This document shows positions 53,931 to 62,776 of a stretch of DNA of 64,000 nt, piece after piece. Under the pieces are notes generated by a model. It saw only the letters and a program-made list of their open reading frames with translations. It made no database searches and was not told where the DNA came from. The translations under genes and the position numbers were made by a program. Source of the stretch: Lunatibacter salilacus (GTDB taxonomy: Bacteria; Bacteroidota; Bacteroidia; Cytophagales; Cyclobacteriaceae); NCBI RefSeq assembly GCF_009797935.1, contig NZ_VOLC01000001.1, positions 1 through 64,000 on the forward strand. The letters are read 5' to 3'. Positions within the stretch are counted from its first letter, which is position 1. Every line of letters starts with the position of its first letter.

Positions 53931-54835
53931 AACACTTCAAAAAAATCATGATCGGTATGGATCTCAGTTCTATGGATGAGACTATATTGATGAATATAAA
54001 GCACATGATAGCTGTCTTTGATACAGAGAAAATTTATTTTGTTCATGTTTCCAAAGACTTGTCCATACCGGAGGATATCAAAAAAACCTATCCAGATTTG
54101 TTGGCCCCTGCGGATGAAACTATTCGCGCGGGGATCGAACATGAAGTAAAAGTAGCAGGGATGAAGGAAATCCCCTATGAGGTCCTTGTGAAAGAGGGAA
54201 ACCCAATGGAAACCATTCTGAGATGGTGCAAGATCAAAGATGTGGATCTTTTGGTAATGGGTAGAAAATCGGTAGACCTAGGTTCCGGAACGCTTGCCAA
54301 AAATTTGGCGCAGCGGGCCCCAACCTCCATTCTCTTCATCCCGGAAAAGGCCAACGTCCATGAAATAAACCGAATATTAGTTCCGGTGGATTTCTCCGAC
54401 TATTCATTAATGACTCTGGAACTCGCCCATTCTATAGCCAAGGGAATCCATGCTAAAATTCTATGTTGCCATTTGTACGAGATTCCAGCCGGCTATTCCA
54501 AAACTGGAAAATCCCATAGTGAATTTGCAAAGGTAATGTTGGAACATGCCAAAAAAGATTTCAAAAAATTCATCGAAAAGGCTGGTCTTGGAGATATTTC
54601 CTGTGAATTCATATTGAAAGACGATAAAAGTGAAGCTAATTATATAATAAAACTGGCTGAAAAGGAGCAGGTCGATTTTATTGTCATAGGAAGTAGAGGA
54701 AGAAGCAATTCCGCCGCTATTTTGCTTGGCTCGGTATCAGAAAGACTTATTCAACTTAATGATGATATTCCAACATTGGTTCTCAAAAAACGTGGAGAAA
54801 ACATGGGGTTTCTTGAGGCGTTGATGAAAATCTAA
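53927..54835 (+). CDS. Tandem universal stress protein
   Basis: A 302-residue protein made of two USP domains (about 1-150 and 150-300). The second ends in the ATP-loop pattern GSRGRSNSAAILLGSVSERL followed by the IPTLVLKK strand. The first ends MGRKSVDLGSGTLAKNLAQR, APTSILFI. Such proteins bind ATP and respond to stress. The start coincides with the end of repeat copy D. It is followed by a terminator. Confidence 0.92.
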   Translation: MKHFKKIMIGMDLSSMDETILMNIKHMIAVFDTEKIYFVHVSKDLSIPEDIKKTYPDLLAPADETIRAGIEHEVKVAGMKEIPYEVLVKEGNPMETILRWCKIKDVDLLVMGRKSVDLGSGTLAKNLAQRAPTSILFIPEKANVHEINRILVPVDFSDYSLMTLELAHSIAKGIHAKILCCHLYEIPAGYSKTGKSHSEFAKVMLEHAKKDFKKFIEKAGLGDISCEFILKDDKSEANYIIKLAEKEQVDFIVIGSRGRSNSAAILLGSVSERLIQLNDDIPTLVLKKRGENMGFLEALMKI

Positions 54836-54854
54836 AGTCAGGTTAAGGACATTT

Positions 54855-54889
54855 AAAAAACCCTTTCAATGAAAATTGGAGGGTTTTTT
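54855..54889. terminator. Bidirectional terminator
   Basis: AAAAAACCCTTTCAAT and ATTGGAGGGTTTTTT form a hairpin with a 4-nt loop and T-runs at both ends. It terminates the plus-strand USP gene and, on the other strand, the polysaccharide operon. Confidence 0.85.
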
Positions 54890-54899
54890 CCTTGATTGT

Positions 54900-56054
54900 T
54901 TAATTCTTTTCCACCAATTTCTCTACAATTTTACGTTTGCAGAGCTTTTTGAAGAGGGTTTCATATTCATCCGTAACAAAATCCCAGTTATACTTCTGAA
55001 CGAGACCATCCCTGGACTTCTCCCTGAGAATCCCCATTTTTTCCGGTACCTTTTCCGCTGCTTCAACGATTTTCACTACGGAAGGGATGTTTTTTTCAAA
55101 GTACCATCCGTACTTTCCGTCTTGAAGCATTTCTTGATTAAAGGGTGTATCCAAAGCAAGGATAGCACACCCATATCCCAATGCTTTTAGCATGGCTGGG
55201 TTGGTTCCACCATATTCGTGCCCGTGAAAATACGCATAGCAATTGTGATACAGGGAGGCAAGGGCGTCGGCGTCTTTGACGTATCCGGTAAATACCAACC
55301 GATCATCGGGAATCCCTTTCATCTTTGTTGCAAACTGATCTTGATAGGGCACATCGCCTACCACAACCAATTTCCTTTTGGAGCTTGACTTCAAAAATCC
55401 CTTGACAATCAAATCCGAGTTATTATCCGGGATAAGCCGTCCTACAATCAAAAAATAAGATTCTGGTTCAAGGTTCCATTGCTCGATAAGCGTCTCATCC
55501 GAGTTCATCCGAGGGTTGGCACCATATGCGATCATTTTGGAGGGGGCATTGAATAGCTCCAAATAAATCCGTTGCATTTCATCTGAATCGGTAATAACCT
55601 GATCAAAAAGTTTTGTTGCTAACCTGGATGCCATCTTGTAATACCAAGAACCCAATCCTTTCCATTTAGGTCTTAGCCATTCCAAGCCGTCCACATTAAT
55701 CACGGAGGGCTTGCCGAATATTTTTGTGAAAATTCCAAAAGGCCCATTGGCACTGTTGGCGACAAAGACTACGTCGGCCTTGGAAAAACAGACATGGATA
55801 AATGAGAAAAAGGAGCTTGTCAATTGACTGAGTGACTTCGTTTCTATGCTTGGAATATATACCAAATGAATACCATTCACCATTTTTGGCTTTTCCTTAA
55901 ACAAAGGACTATGACAGTATACGGTCACTTCTACATCTCTGCTCACCAATCTCTCGCCCATTTCTTTGACAAACGTTTCATATCCACTATAAACAAAAGG
56001 ATATCCTCTCGTTCCCAAAATGGCTACCCGCATAGGTTTGCTATCTTTTGACAT
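54900..56054 (-). CDS. DUF1972 family glycosyltransferase (GT4-type)
   Basis: A 384-residue glycosyltransferase: N-terminal VAILGTRGYPFVYSGYETFV is the DUF1972 (rhamnosyltransferase-like) signature, and a GT4 domain follows with HGHEYGGTNPAMLKALGYGC (donor-site Glu region). Sugar donor and acceptor are unknown. Last gene of the polysaccharide operon. Confidence 0.88.
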   Translation of the reverse strand: MSKDSKPMRVAILGTRGYPFVYSGYETFVKEMGERLVSRDVEVTVYCHSPLFKEKPKMVNGIHLVYIPSIETKSLSQLTSSFFSFIHVCFSKADVVFVANSANGPFGIFTKIFGKPSVINVDGLEWLRPKWKGLGSWYYKMASRLATKLFDQVITDSDEMQRIYLELFNAPSKMIAYGANPRMNSDETLIEQWNLEPESYFLIVGRLIPDNNSDLIVKGFLKSSSKRKLVVVGDVPYQDQFATKMKGIPDDRLVFTGYVKDADALASLYHNCYAYFHGHEYGGTNPAMLKALGYGCAILALDTPFNQEMLQDGKYGWYFEKNIPSVVKIVEAAEKVPEKMGILREKSRDGLVQKYNWDFVTDEYETLFKKLCKRKIVEKLVEKN

Positions 56055-56066
56055 ACTGATTAATCA

Positions 56067-57209
56067 TTATCTTTTCTGAAAAACACTTGCGATATTTTCT
56101 TGAAAAGACGTTAAGGAAAAATTAGTTAATACTCTATTTTTGTTAAATACTCCCATTTCCCGCCTTAGGATTATATTTTCGATCAAAGGCGACATAATTC
56201 GGACAGCTTCAGGTGCGTCGTCCCACGGAATCAAATAGCCACTCTTTTGATCCACCAACATTTCGGGAGCCCCTCCATGAGCCGTAGCTACGACTGGTTT
56301 ACCGGCTGCCATTCCTTCCAAAATCACGGTAGGAAATGGATCAGGAAGTATTGACGGCAAAACTAAGACATCCATGGTAGCTAAAACATCCGGAACATCC
56401 GTTCTAAATCCCAAATCAATGACGAATTTGTTTAAATTATCGTTGTTGATTTTGTCTTTAATTTCTTTATATATGTATTCAGAGCCGGGAAAAGCGTCAC
56501 CTGTCATAATAAAAATTAAATTTATGAACTTTTTGTTTAATTCTTTCGCAATTTCCAAAAAGTATTGTTGTCCCTTCCACGGACTAACCCTGGCGATCAT
56601 ACCAATAACACAGGTGTTTTCAGGAATAGCCAACTCCTTTCTCAGTGATTTACCAGCATGCAAATACGGCTCATAATCGATCCCATTATATATGAGTTCA
56701 AACTTCCCTGATGGCAAATCAACCTGCCAATGATCTTTCACAGCCCTAGATACTACCAGAATTTTATCTGAATAGTTATAAACGAGTTTTTTCAGGAATC
56801 TGGAAAACCACCTGGGATGTTGGATGATTTCGTGCAAATGCCAATAATGCGGAAGCTTCTGCCGCTTACTTATCCAAGCACCAATCCATACCGCTGCCGT
56901 ATTGGAATACACCAGTGAAATTGTCTCAGTCCTGAGAATAGTCGTAAGTTTGCTATTTGCCTTCCAAAGTACTCCCAGCCTGTTTATCATTCCTGCTAGG
57001 TTCATATATTTTCTCCGCACGATTCCCAACCGGATAATGCGGACATCCGCACCCACTGATTGAAGTCCCTTCACCAAGGGGCCATCCTCTGATAAGCAAA
57101 CCACCACATGATGACCTTGAAGAATCAAAGCCTGTGCCGTAAACAAGAATATCTTGCTGGCCCCATACAAATCTGAGGATCCATGTAACATAAGAATTCT
57201 ATGAGGCAT
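56067..57209 (-). CDS. GT4 family glycosyltransferase
   Basis: A 380-residue retaining glycosyltransferase (GT-B fold). It starts MPHRILMLHGSSDLYGASKI and has IGMIARVSPWKGQQYFLEIA, with the donor-binding E-x7-E block DPFPTVILEGMAAGKPVVAT. The ATG at 57209 is used; a TTG three codons upstream is in frame. It lies 12 nt before the DUF1972 gene. Confidence 0.9.
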   Translation of the reverse strand: MPHRILMLHGSSDLYGASKIFLFTAQALILQGHHVVVCLSEDGPLVKGLQSVGADVRIIRLGIVRRKYMNLAGMINRLGVLWKANSKLTTILRTETISLVYSNTAAVWIGAWISKRQKLPHYWHLHEIIQHPRWFSRFLKKLVYNYSDKILVVSRAVKDHWQVDLPSGKFELIYNGIDYEPYLHAGKSLRKELAIPENTCVIGMIARVSPWKGQQYFLEIAKELNKKFINLIFIMTGDAFPGSEYIYKEIKDKINNDNLNKFVIDLGFRTDVPDVLATMDVLVLPSILPDPFPTVILEGMAAGKPVVATAHGGAPEMLVDQKSGYLIPWDDAPEAVRIMSPLIENIILRREMGVFNKNRVLTNFSLTSFQENIASVFQKR

Positions 57210-57336
57210 ACAACACAATAGATTGACCTTTGGAAAAAATAAAACGCATAAGGAATAAAACTTAATTATTTACATTTTCCCGCCCTGAGTAATGGAATCG
57301 GTACGGGATTATAATACACAATTTCCTAAGGGTTTA

Positions 57337-58047
57337 TTAATTTTTTCTTGGCTTGATTATCTTGGCAGGATTTCCAGCCACTATCGAAAATGGCGGCACA
57401 TCTTTGGTAACGACACTGCCCGCGCCAACCACCGAACCTCTACCTATTCTTACACCAGCCAAAATCACCGAATGGGAGGCTATCCAGCAATCATCCTCAA
57501 TGATCACAAAACTTCTATTAACCCCCTGCTCTATCATGGGGATAGCCGGATCATCGAACACATGGTTTTCAGAATAAATACTTACTCTTGGCGAAATCAT
57601 CACATTATTCCCAATTTCTATATACCCCGAACATCCTATATAGCTGTATGGACCGATGCTGGAATTGTTACCGATCTTCAAACCGATACCAGGGGGACCC
57701 CCATATAGGTTCGTTGGTCTGATTATGGAATAACTCCCCACCGTCACCTTATCCCCAAATGTCAGCCCCTTTTCCGAAAGACAGTTGATTTCACAATTAT
57801 CCTGAGCTATAAAATTACTGCCGACATGAAGATATTTGGGCTGCCTTATGGTTACGTTTTTCCCCACCAAGAGCATCAATCCGGCAGATGAACCAAATCG
57901 AAGTCTTGAAAAACATCCACGTATCCACCAAATCCCCATCCTAAATATTACTCCAAAAGTGGAAATTGAATCCCAGCCCTGACCAAATCGTCCTGCCAGA
58001 TCAATGCCTGTCATGGAGGTCAGCGCTTTGTCTAAATTACCTGCCAT
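57337..58047 (-). CDS. Acyltransferase with left-handed beta-helix (hexapeptide repeats)
   Basis: A 236-residue WbbJ/LbH-type acetyltransferase. The hexapeptide repeat region (about 95-230) includes GYIEIGNNVMISPRVSIYSE with the catalytic His in ENHVFDDPAIPM and GSVVGAGSVVTKDVPPFSIV. It probably O-acetylates the repeat-unit sugar. It is separated from its neighbours by about 130 nt on each side but shares their strand. Confidence 0.88.
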   Translation of the reverse strand: MAGNLDKALTSMTGIDLAGRFGQGWDSISTFGVIFRMGIWWIRGCFSRLRFGSSAGLMLLVGKNVTIRQPKYLHVGSNFIAQDNCEINCLSEKGLTFGDKVTVGSYSIIRPTNLYGGPPGIGLKIGNNSSIGPYSYIGCSGYIEIGNNVMISPRVSIYSENHVFDDPAIPMIEQGVNRSFVIIEDDCWIASHSVILAGVRIGRGSVVGAGSVVTKDVPPFSIVAGNPAKIIKPRKN

Positions 58048-58178
58048 TCAATGTTTTTTGGAATAATTTTGCAAAGATAGGAAAAAGTTATCTTTAGCGA
58101 AGATCTTTGTCGTTTTTCATCCTTGGGAGGGTTACCTTTCCCCAAATCTTCTAAAAAAAATAATATCCTCAAACCCCA

Positions 58179-59096
58179 TTACAATTTTTCAAAATAAAAG
58201 CAAGCCTGATCACCAACTTCCTTTTCATTGTATTTCTTTGCCATTTCCATGGCTTGCGTGATCTCTTCGGAGGTGAAACTCTCAATACTGAAATTCACCA
58301 AGCTCCCTCCTTTTTTGTAATGCTTTGTAATTAAAATCTGAAATTCGTTACTGTCAAAGATTAATTTCTTGAGTTTTAATCCAAATTTATCGCCCATTGC
58401 TTTCAATGACCTTACACTTGGGATAAATAAATGTCTGGGTGCATCAAGTTGAAACCAATTAATGTCTTCCTCTTGCCAAATTTGGGAATCTGAAACTGGC
58501 ACCCGAACCAATAGCTCTCCGCCTTTCTTAAGCAAAGTTGACAGTTTCTCCATAACTTTTGTGGGGTCAGACATGTGCTCAAAAGAATGATGCAGCATCA
58601 CCGCATCAAATTGCAAATCAAGGGACATAAAATCAGTTTTTATCATTTTCAAGCCGGATTCGTCGTACTCTTCCTGTAAAAAGGGATCGTATCCATAGAG
58701 GTTGGTAAATCCACAGGATCGCATTTCATAAAGTAATTGTCCATTCCCGCAGCCAATATCCGCTATTTTGCTTTCAGGCAGAATATTCAAATTTTTAATC
58801 CAATCATAATATTCAGGAATTTTCCATTTAATTATATTGGATTTGAATAGCTTCCATCTCCATTTTTTTAAAACAATTTTAATGGGACTGCTCCGATTTA
58901 ATGGAGTGAACGCATAATAATCGGTAGAATAAAAATCCCCTAAGTTTTCTGGAGTTTCGTCAATCTGAATTGATCGGCATTTTGGACATTCGAAATATAA
59001 AAATTCCTGCTTTAAGCCATACATCCTTTCAAAGGCCTTGAAATACCTAAAACTTCCCGTGTTTCCGCACCCCCAACAGGCTTTTATTGCCGTCAT
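58179..59096 (-). CDS. SAM-dependent methyltransferase with N-terminal zinc ribbon
   Basis: A 305-residue protein. The first 45 residues hold two CxxC-type pairs (CWGCG and CPKCRSIQ), a zinc-ribbon-like motif. A class I methyltransferase domain follows, with SAM motif ESKIADIGCGNGQLLYEMRS and LHHSFEHMSDPTKVMEKLST. It may methylate a sugar or lipid of the surface glycan; this is from context only. Confidence 0.85.
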   Translation of the reverse strand: MTAIKACWGCGNTGSFRYFKAFERMYGLKQEFLYFECPKCRSIQIDETPENLGDFYSTDYYAFTPLNRSSPIKIVLKKWRWKLFKSNIIKWKIPEYYDWIKNLNILPESKIADIGCGNGQLLYEMRSCGFTNLYGYDPFLQEEYDESGLKMIKTDFMSLDLQFDAVMLHHSFEHMSDPTKVMEKLSTLLKKGGELLVRVPVSDSQIWQEEDINWFQLDAPRHLFIPSVRSLKAMGDKFGLKLKKLIFDSNEFQILITKHYKKGGSLVNFSIESFTSEEITQAMEMAKKYNEKEVGDQACFYFEKL

Positions 59097-59273
59097 ATTT
59101 TTAAAATCGATTATAAATAATTAATTATACGAATTCACTCACCTGAAAGTGGATAAAACCCTCCTTTGGAATTTAACTTCGATTGAAAATATATCTACCC
59201 AGCGGTCACCCGTAAACAATAGCATTAAAATACGGCGCTAAAGAAAAATTCTAAAAATATGGATGTCCAAATA

Positions 59274-60413
59274 TTACCTTGGGTTTTTTTCTATATCCCT
59301 TACAAAACAGGCATGTAGAGATTGAAGAAAATTTACTTCGGAAAATTTCTTTAACCGCTCTAAACCGTTTTGGACTAACTCTTCTCTATAGTTCGGATTG
59401 GTTGCAATAACTTCCATAGCGTTGGCAAAGCCCTCGGGAGTTGTATCCTCCACCTCCAAGACAGCATTGCCCCCTATCTCAACCAAGGCTCCTTGATTGG
59501 AGACAATCACCGGCAAACGATAAGAAAACGCCTCCAAAATCGGCATACCAAATCCCTCACTTAGGGAAGGAAAGAGATAGGCAACAGCATGCTGATAATA
59601 TCCCGCCATCGTCGACTCATCTACATATCCGGGAAACACTACATGCGCTTCTATACCCAAGTCAGAGATAGCAGTCATGATCTCATCATAATCATCCAAC
59701 TCTTCCCGGGGGCCCCTTTGGCCAAGTAACACCAATTTATAGGTTGTAAATTGTGGCTTTTGAACCAAAATTGCCAGAGCTTTTGCCAATAGAGGCAAAT
59801 TCTTCCTTTTTTCCATCACCCCAACATGTAAAAAGTACGGCCCAGCAACGGGCGGGGAGGAAATTGGGGCTATCTCCGAAGCCTTAAAATGTGTTGCGGG
59901 ATACACCACAATGATGGGCAACGCTGGAAATGGAAGATATTTCCTTAATTGTCTTTTCGAATAATTACTTATGGTCACCACTGTGGTATTTCGCTTCAAT
60001 CCTCTATAAAGGAAAAAAATAAAAATGCGCAACCACTTGCTGTTATAATGAGTTGGGTTTTCCCAAAAAAACGCATCATGAATTACTGATACCTTTGTTC
60101 CTCTGGACCAAATAGGTGAAAGGATATCCGGGGAAAACACAACATCCGCCCGGTGCCAATAGGACAAGACAGGAAGGATAATCAATTTTCTAAAAAAATA
60201 GATCCCCTGAAAAAGCCAGTTCTTCCACTTGGAGGTCTTTCCCTTAAAAAACATATTCTTCTCTGCCTTCTTCCAGTCTGGAGTGAAAATATAAGTGACA
60301 TCTTCAAGCACCTGTGATTCTGCTTGCCCACAAAAAGTCCGAATATAAGTACGTATGCCCGTTTGGGCCACATATAGATAAAATGTATCTACCAAAATTC
60401 GTTTCTTAGTCAT
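59274..60413 (-). CDS. GT4 family glycosyltransferase
   Basis: A 379-residue retaining glycosyltransferase with SVIHDAFFWENPTHYNSKW near residue 115, FLHVGVMEKRKNLPLLAKAL in the donor half, and the E-x7-E motif SLSEGFGMPILEAFSYRLPV. It overlaps the polymerase gene by 8 nt, so the two are coupled. Sugar specificity is unknown. Confidence 0.9.
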   Translation of the reverse strand: MTKKRILVDTFYLYVAQTGIRTYIRTFCGQAESQVLEDVTYIFTPDWKKAEKNMFFKGKTSKWKNWLFQGIYFFRKLIILPVLSYWHRADVVFSPDILSPIWSRGTKVSVIHDAFFWENPTHYNSKWLRIFIFFLYRGLKRNTTVVTISNYSKRQLRKYLPFPALPIIVVYPATHFKASEIAPISSPPVAGPYFLHVGVMEKRKNLPLLAKALAILVQKPQFTTYKLVLLGQRGPREELDDYDEIMTAISDLGIEAHVVFPGYVDESTMAGYYQHAVAYLFPSLSEGFGMPILEAFSYRLPVIVSNQGALVEIGGNAVLEVEDTTPEGFANAMEVIATNPNYREELVQNGLERLKKFSEVNFLQSLHACFVRDIEKNPR

Positions 60414-61797
60414 GGGGAAGTTTTAATGGAAAATAAGATTTTAAGGCATATCCAATCATCCACCAAGACACCCCACTCACATATCCGTACATGTCCGCAT
60501 TGGCAGTAAATAGAGGCAACAACATGCCTACTTTTACCGTGGCACCGACAAAAGCAAACCGGGCTGTCATGACATCGTCTGTTCGGTAGAAAACGCGGAT
60601 CGAAAGCAGGATGGCCGCAAAAAGCAAAGCGATATACAGGCCCATTCCTAAAAACCCCAGTTGAACACCATAGATCAAAAACTGATTTTCACCCCCCAAC
60701 CGTAAATCTTCTTCCACACTGGACATATTTCCACTCATGGCAAGACCTATTCCCAATGGATTTTCGAGCATGGAACTCCATGACAGAAGCCATTCCAGCA
60801 AGTGACCCGCACTGGATGGGTTTTGGAAGGTAAGGGTATCCAAAACGAAAAAATAAAATTCCTCAGGAGCCAAATAAACAACCCATACTACAAATAAGAG
60901 GACCAAAAACGCTGCAAGTAGAATTAGCTTTTTCAACTTAAAAACAATAGCAATGAAAAACAACATGACAAAAAACGCAGCAAATGCAGCTCTAGATGAC
61001 GAAAAAAGCAAACTTCCAAAAGAGCAGACCAGCACCAACAAATATATCCCGGAAAAATCTCTCTTGGTAGTCAAATACCAAATCAGTCCGGTAGAAAAGC
61101 CAAGAAGCACAGAACTGGCCAGTTCTAAGGGATCTGAAAAAAACGACGCAAATCTTTTGGACATGGCCTGCGTTTCAAACGTCCAGGACAATCCAAAGTT
61201 ACCCGTTACAGGTGTGTCATTTACTAATAGATTGAAATAGGCGTAACCCGTCAAATTTTGCAAGTGGATCCCTAATGCCTTCTCCGCCAGATTAACCACA
61301 AATGCTGCAAAAGCGATAAAAAAGATAATCCTGAAAACTCTACCCTCCTCTTTAGTGCTGAAAAACGTATTTCTGCCTAAAAAGTAAAATGCTCCGGGGA
61401 GTAACATGTTTTTAAGATAGAGTACCTTGTTTAAAGGCGCAGATTCACCTAAAGGAATTAGGACATAAAAAAATGCCAACCCCAGAAAGGCTAAAAAAAG
61501 AATGTCGACAGCATTGAGTTGGATAGGGAATTCAGTGAGGTTTTTAGTAAAAAGCAGGAAAGAGCCGATTCCCAACAAGATGACCCCTTCTTTAAAAAAC
61601 TGAAAAACCATTACGATTTCCCTCGAATCTGTGGCCAGGAGGATTAAACTGAGAATCGTATTGTATGCCGGAAGGTAGAGCATAAGGAAGAATATTACAT
61701 ATTCCCATTTGCCCTCAAATGCACATTTTTTGAGAATCCAAAGTAACCCTAAGATTACCAGTATCAAAATGGCTATGAAAATAAGGGGATATATCAT
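60406..61797 (-). CDS. O-antigen polymerase/ligase family protein (Wzy-like)
   Basis: A 463-residue integral membrane protein with about 11-12 helices and a large periplasmic loop near the middle to C-terminal part (about 325-375), typical of Wzy or WaaL. RAAFAAFFVMLFFIAIVFKL is one helix pair. It presumably polymerises the repeat units made by the cluster. It overlaps the GT4 gene by 8 nt and lies 13 nt after the GT2 gene. Confidence 0.78.
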   Translation of the reverse strand: MIYPLIFIAILILVILGLLWILKKCAFEGKWEYVIFFLMLYLPAYNTILSLILLATDSREIVMVFQFFKEGVILLGIGSFLLFTKNLTEFPIQLNAVDILFLAFLGLAFFYVLIPLGESAPLNKVLYLKNMLLPGAFYFLGRNTFFSTKEEGRVFRIIFFIAFAAFVVNLAEKALGIHLQNLTGYAYFNLLVNDTPVTGNFGLSWTFETQAMSKRFASFFSDPLELASSVLLGFSTGLIWYLTTKRDFSGIYLLVLVCSFGSLLFSSSRAAFAAFFVMLFFIAIVFKLKKLILLAAFLVLLFVVWVVYLAPEEFYFFVLDTLTFQNPSSAGHLLEWLLSWSSMLENPLGIGLAMSGNMSSVEEDLRLGGENQFLIYGVQLGFLGMGLYIALLFAAILLSIRVFYRTDDVMTARFAFVGATVKVGMLLPLFTANADMYGYVSGVSWWMIGYALKSYFPLKLPHD

Positions 61798-61810
61798 GTC
61801 AGGTAAATGG

Positions 61811-62776
61811 TCACCTTAATTTGAAAAAATTCCTTCTCCATGACACCGGTATTTCTCCTTCGGGATTCAGCCAAATACCATCACGGATACCCCAAAAAAC
61901 AGCCGCAAGTTTTGTACGCCTTCCTCTCAGCAGAAAATATGCCATCCATAATCCCAGCTTTATAAGTTGAAATGGCCAGGCGATCCAAGAGTAAGGGAAT
62001 CTAATATGCTGCCGTATCTGAAAGAGTTGATTTCTTGACGTATAGTAAAATACTATTGGATGAAGTGTTCCTTCTTCATGCGATTTCTTAGAAGATGCTC
62101 CAGCTTCGTGATAGACTTTTGCTTTGGGTATCAAATATAGGCTATACCCCAGAGACCGGATCCTCAAGGACCAATCCACATCTTCGAAGTAAGCAAAATA
62201 AGAGGCATTCAGAAGTCCGGTTTCACGTATGCAAGAAGCTGTCAACAACATACAGCATCCGGTAACCCAGTCTATTGGGTAAGAAATTGACAAGTCTACA
62301 TTGGTTTTACCTCCCATAAGTGTTTGTGAGTTCCCAGATGCTTTGTGGAATTTACCGCCTGCACTCCAAATGGTTTTCCGGTCATGGTTAAACATGATCA
62401 ACGGTTGGACAACGCCAAGATTCTTATCCGGGTGTTCAACCATGTAGTCGACAAGATGAGACAAGAAATCCGGTTCCACCTCTGTGTCGTTATTCAGAAG
62501 AAGTATAAAGTCATAGCCTTTTTCCAGGGCGTATCTGATCCCTAAGTTGTTTCCCTCAGCGAAACCGAGGTTTTCGGGGCTTTTTAAGTAAATGGGATAG
62601 GTATATTCCTCTTCCAAACGGCTGAGAGAATCGTCCGTGGATCCATTATCTACCACTATCGCATGAAAATTGGTATAGGTCACAGCTTCCAGTGATTTGA
62701 TGCATTGGGAAGTAAAAGCATACCCGTTCCAGTTAACCAAGATAACCGCTACGGAAGGCTCCTCGGAGTAGTCCAT
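61811..62776 (-). CDS. GT2 family glycosyltransferase
   Basis: A 321-residue inverting glycosyltransferase (GT-A fold), with VAVILVNWNGYAFTSQCIKS, IVVDNGSTDDSLSRLEEEY and the DxD-type FILLLNNDTEVEPDFL. It probably adds a sugar to the lipid-linked unit. The ATG at 62776 is used, one codon after an in-frame TTG. It overlaps the flippase gene by about 44 nt. Confidence 0.9.
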   Translation of the reverse strand: MDYSEEPSVAVILVNWNGYAFTSQCIKSLEAVTYTNFHAIVVDNGSTDDSLSRLEEEYTYPIYLKSPENLGFAEGNNLGIRYALEKGYDFILLLNNDTEVEPDFLSHLVDYMVEHPDKNLGVVQPLIMFNHDRKTIWSAGGKFHKASGNSQTLMGGKTNVDLSISYPIDWVTGCCMLLTASCIRETGLLNASYFAYFEDVDWSLRIRSLGYSLYLIPKAKVYHEAGASSKKSHEEGTLHPIVFYYTSRNQLFQIRQHIRFPYSWIAWPFQLIKLGLWMAYFLLRGRRTKLAAVFWGIRDGIWLNPEGEIPVSWRRNFFKLR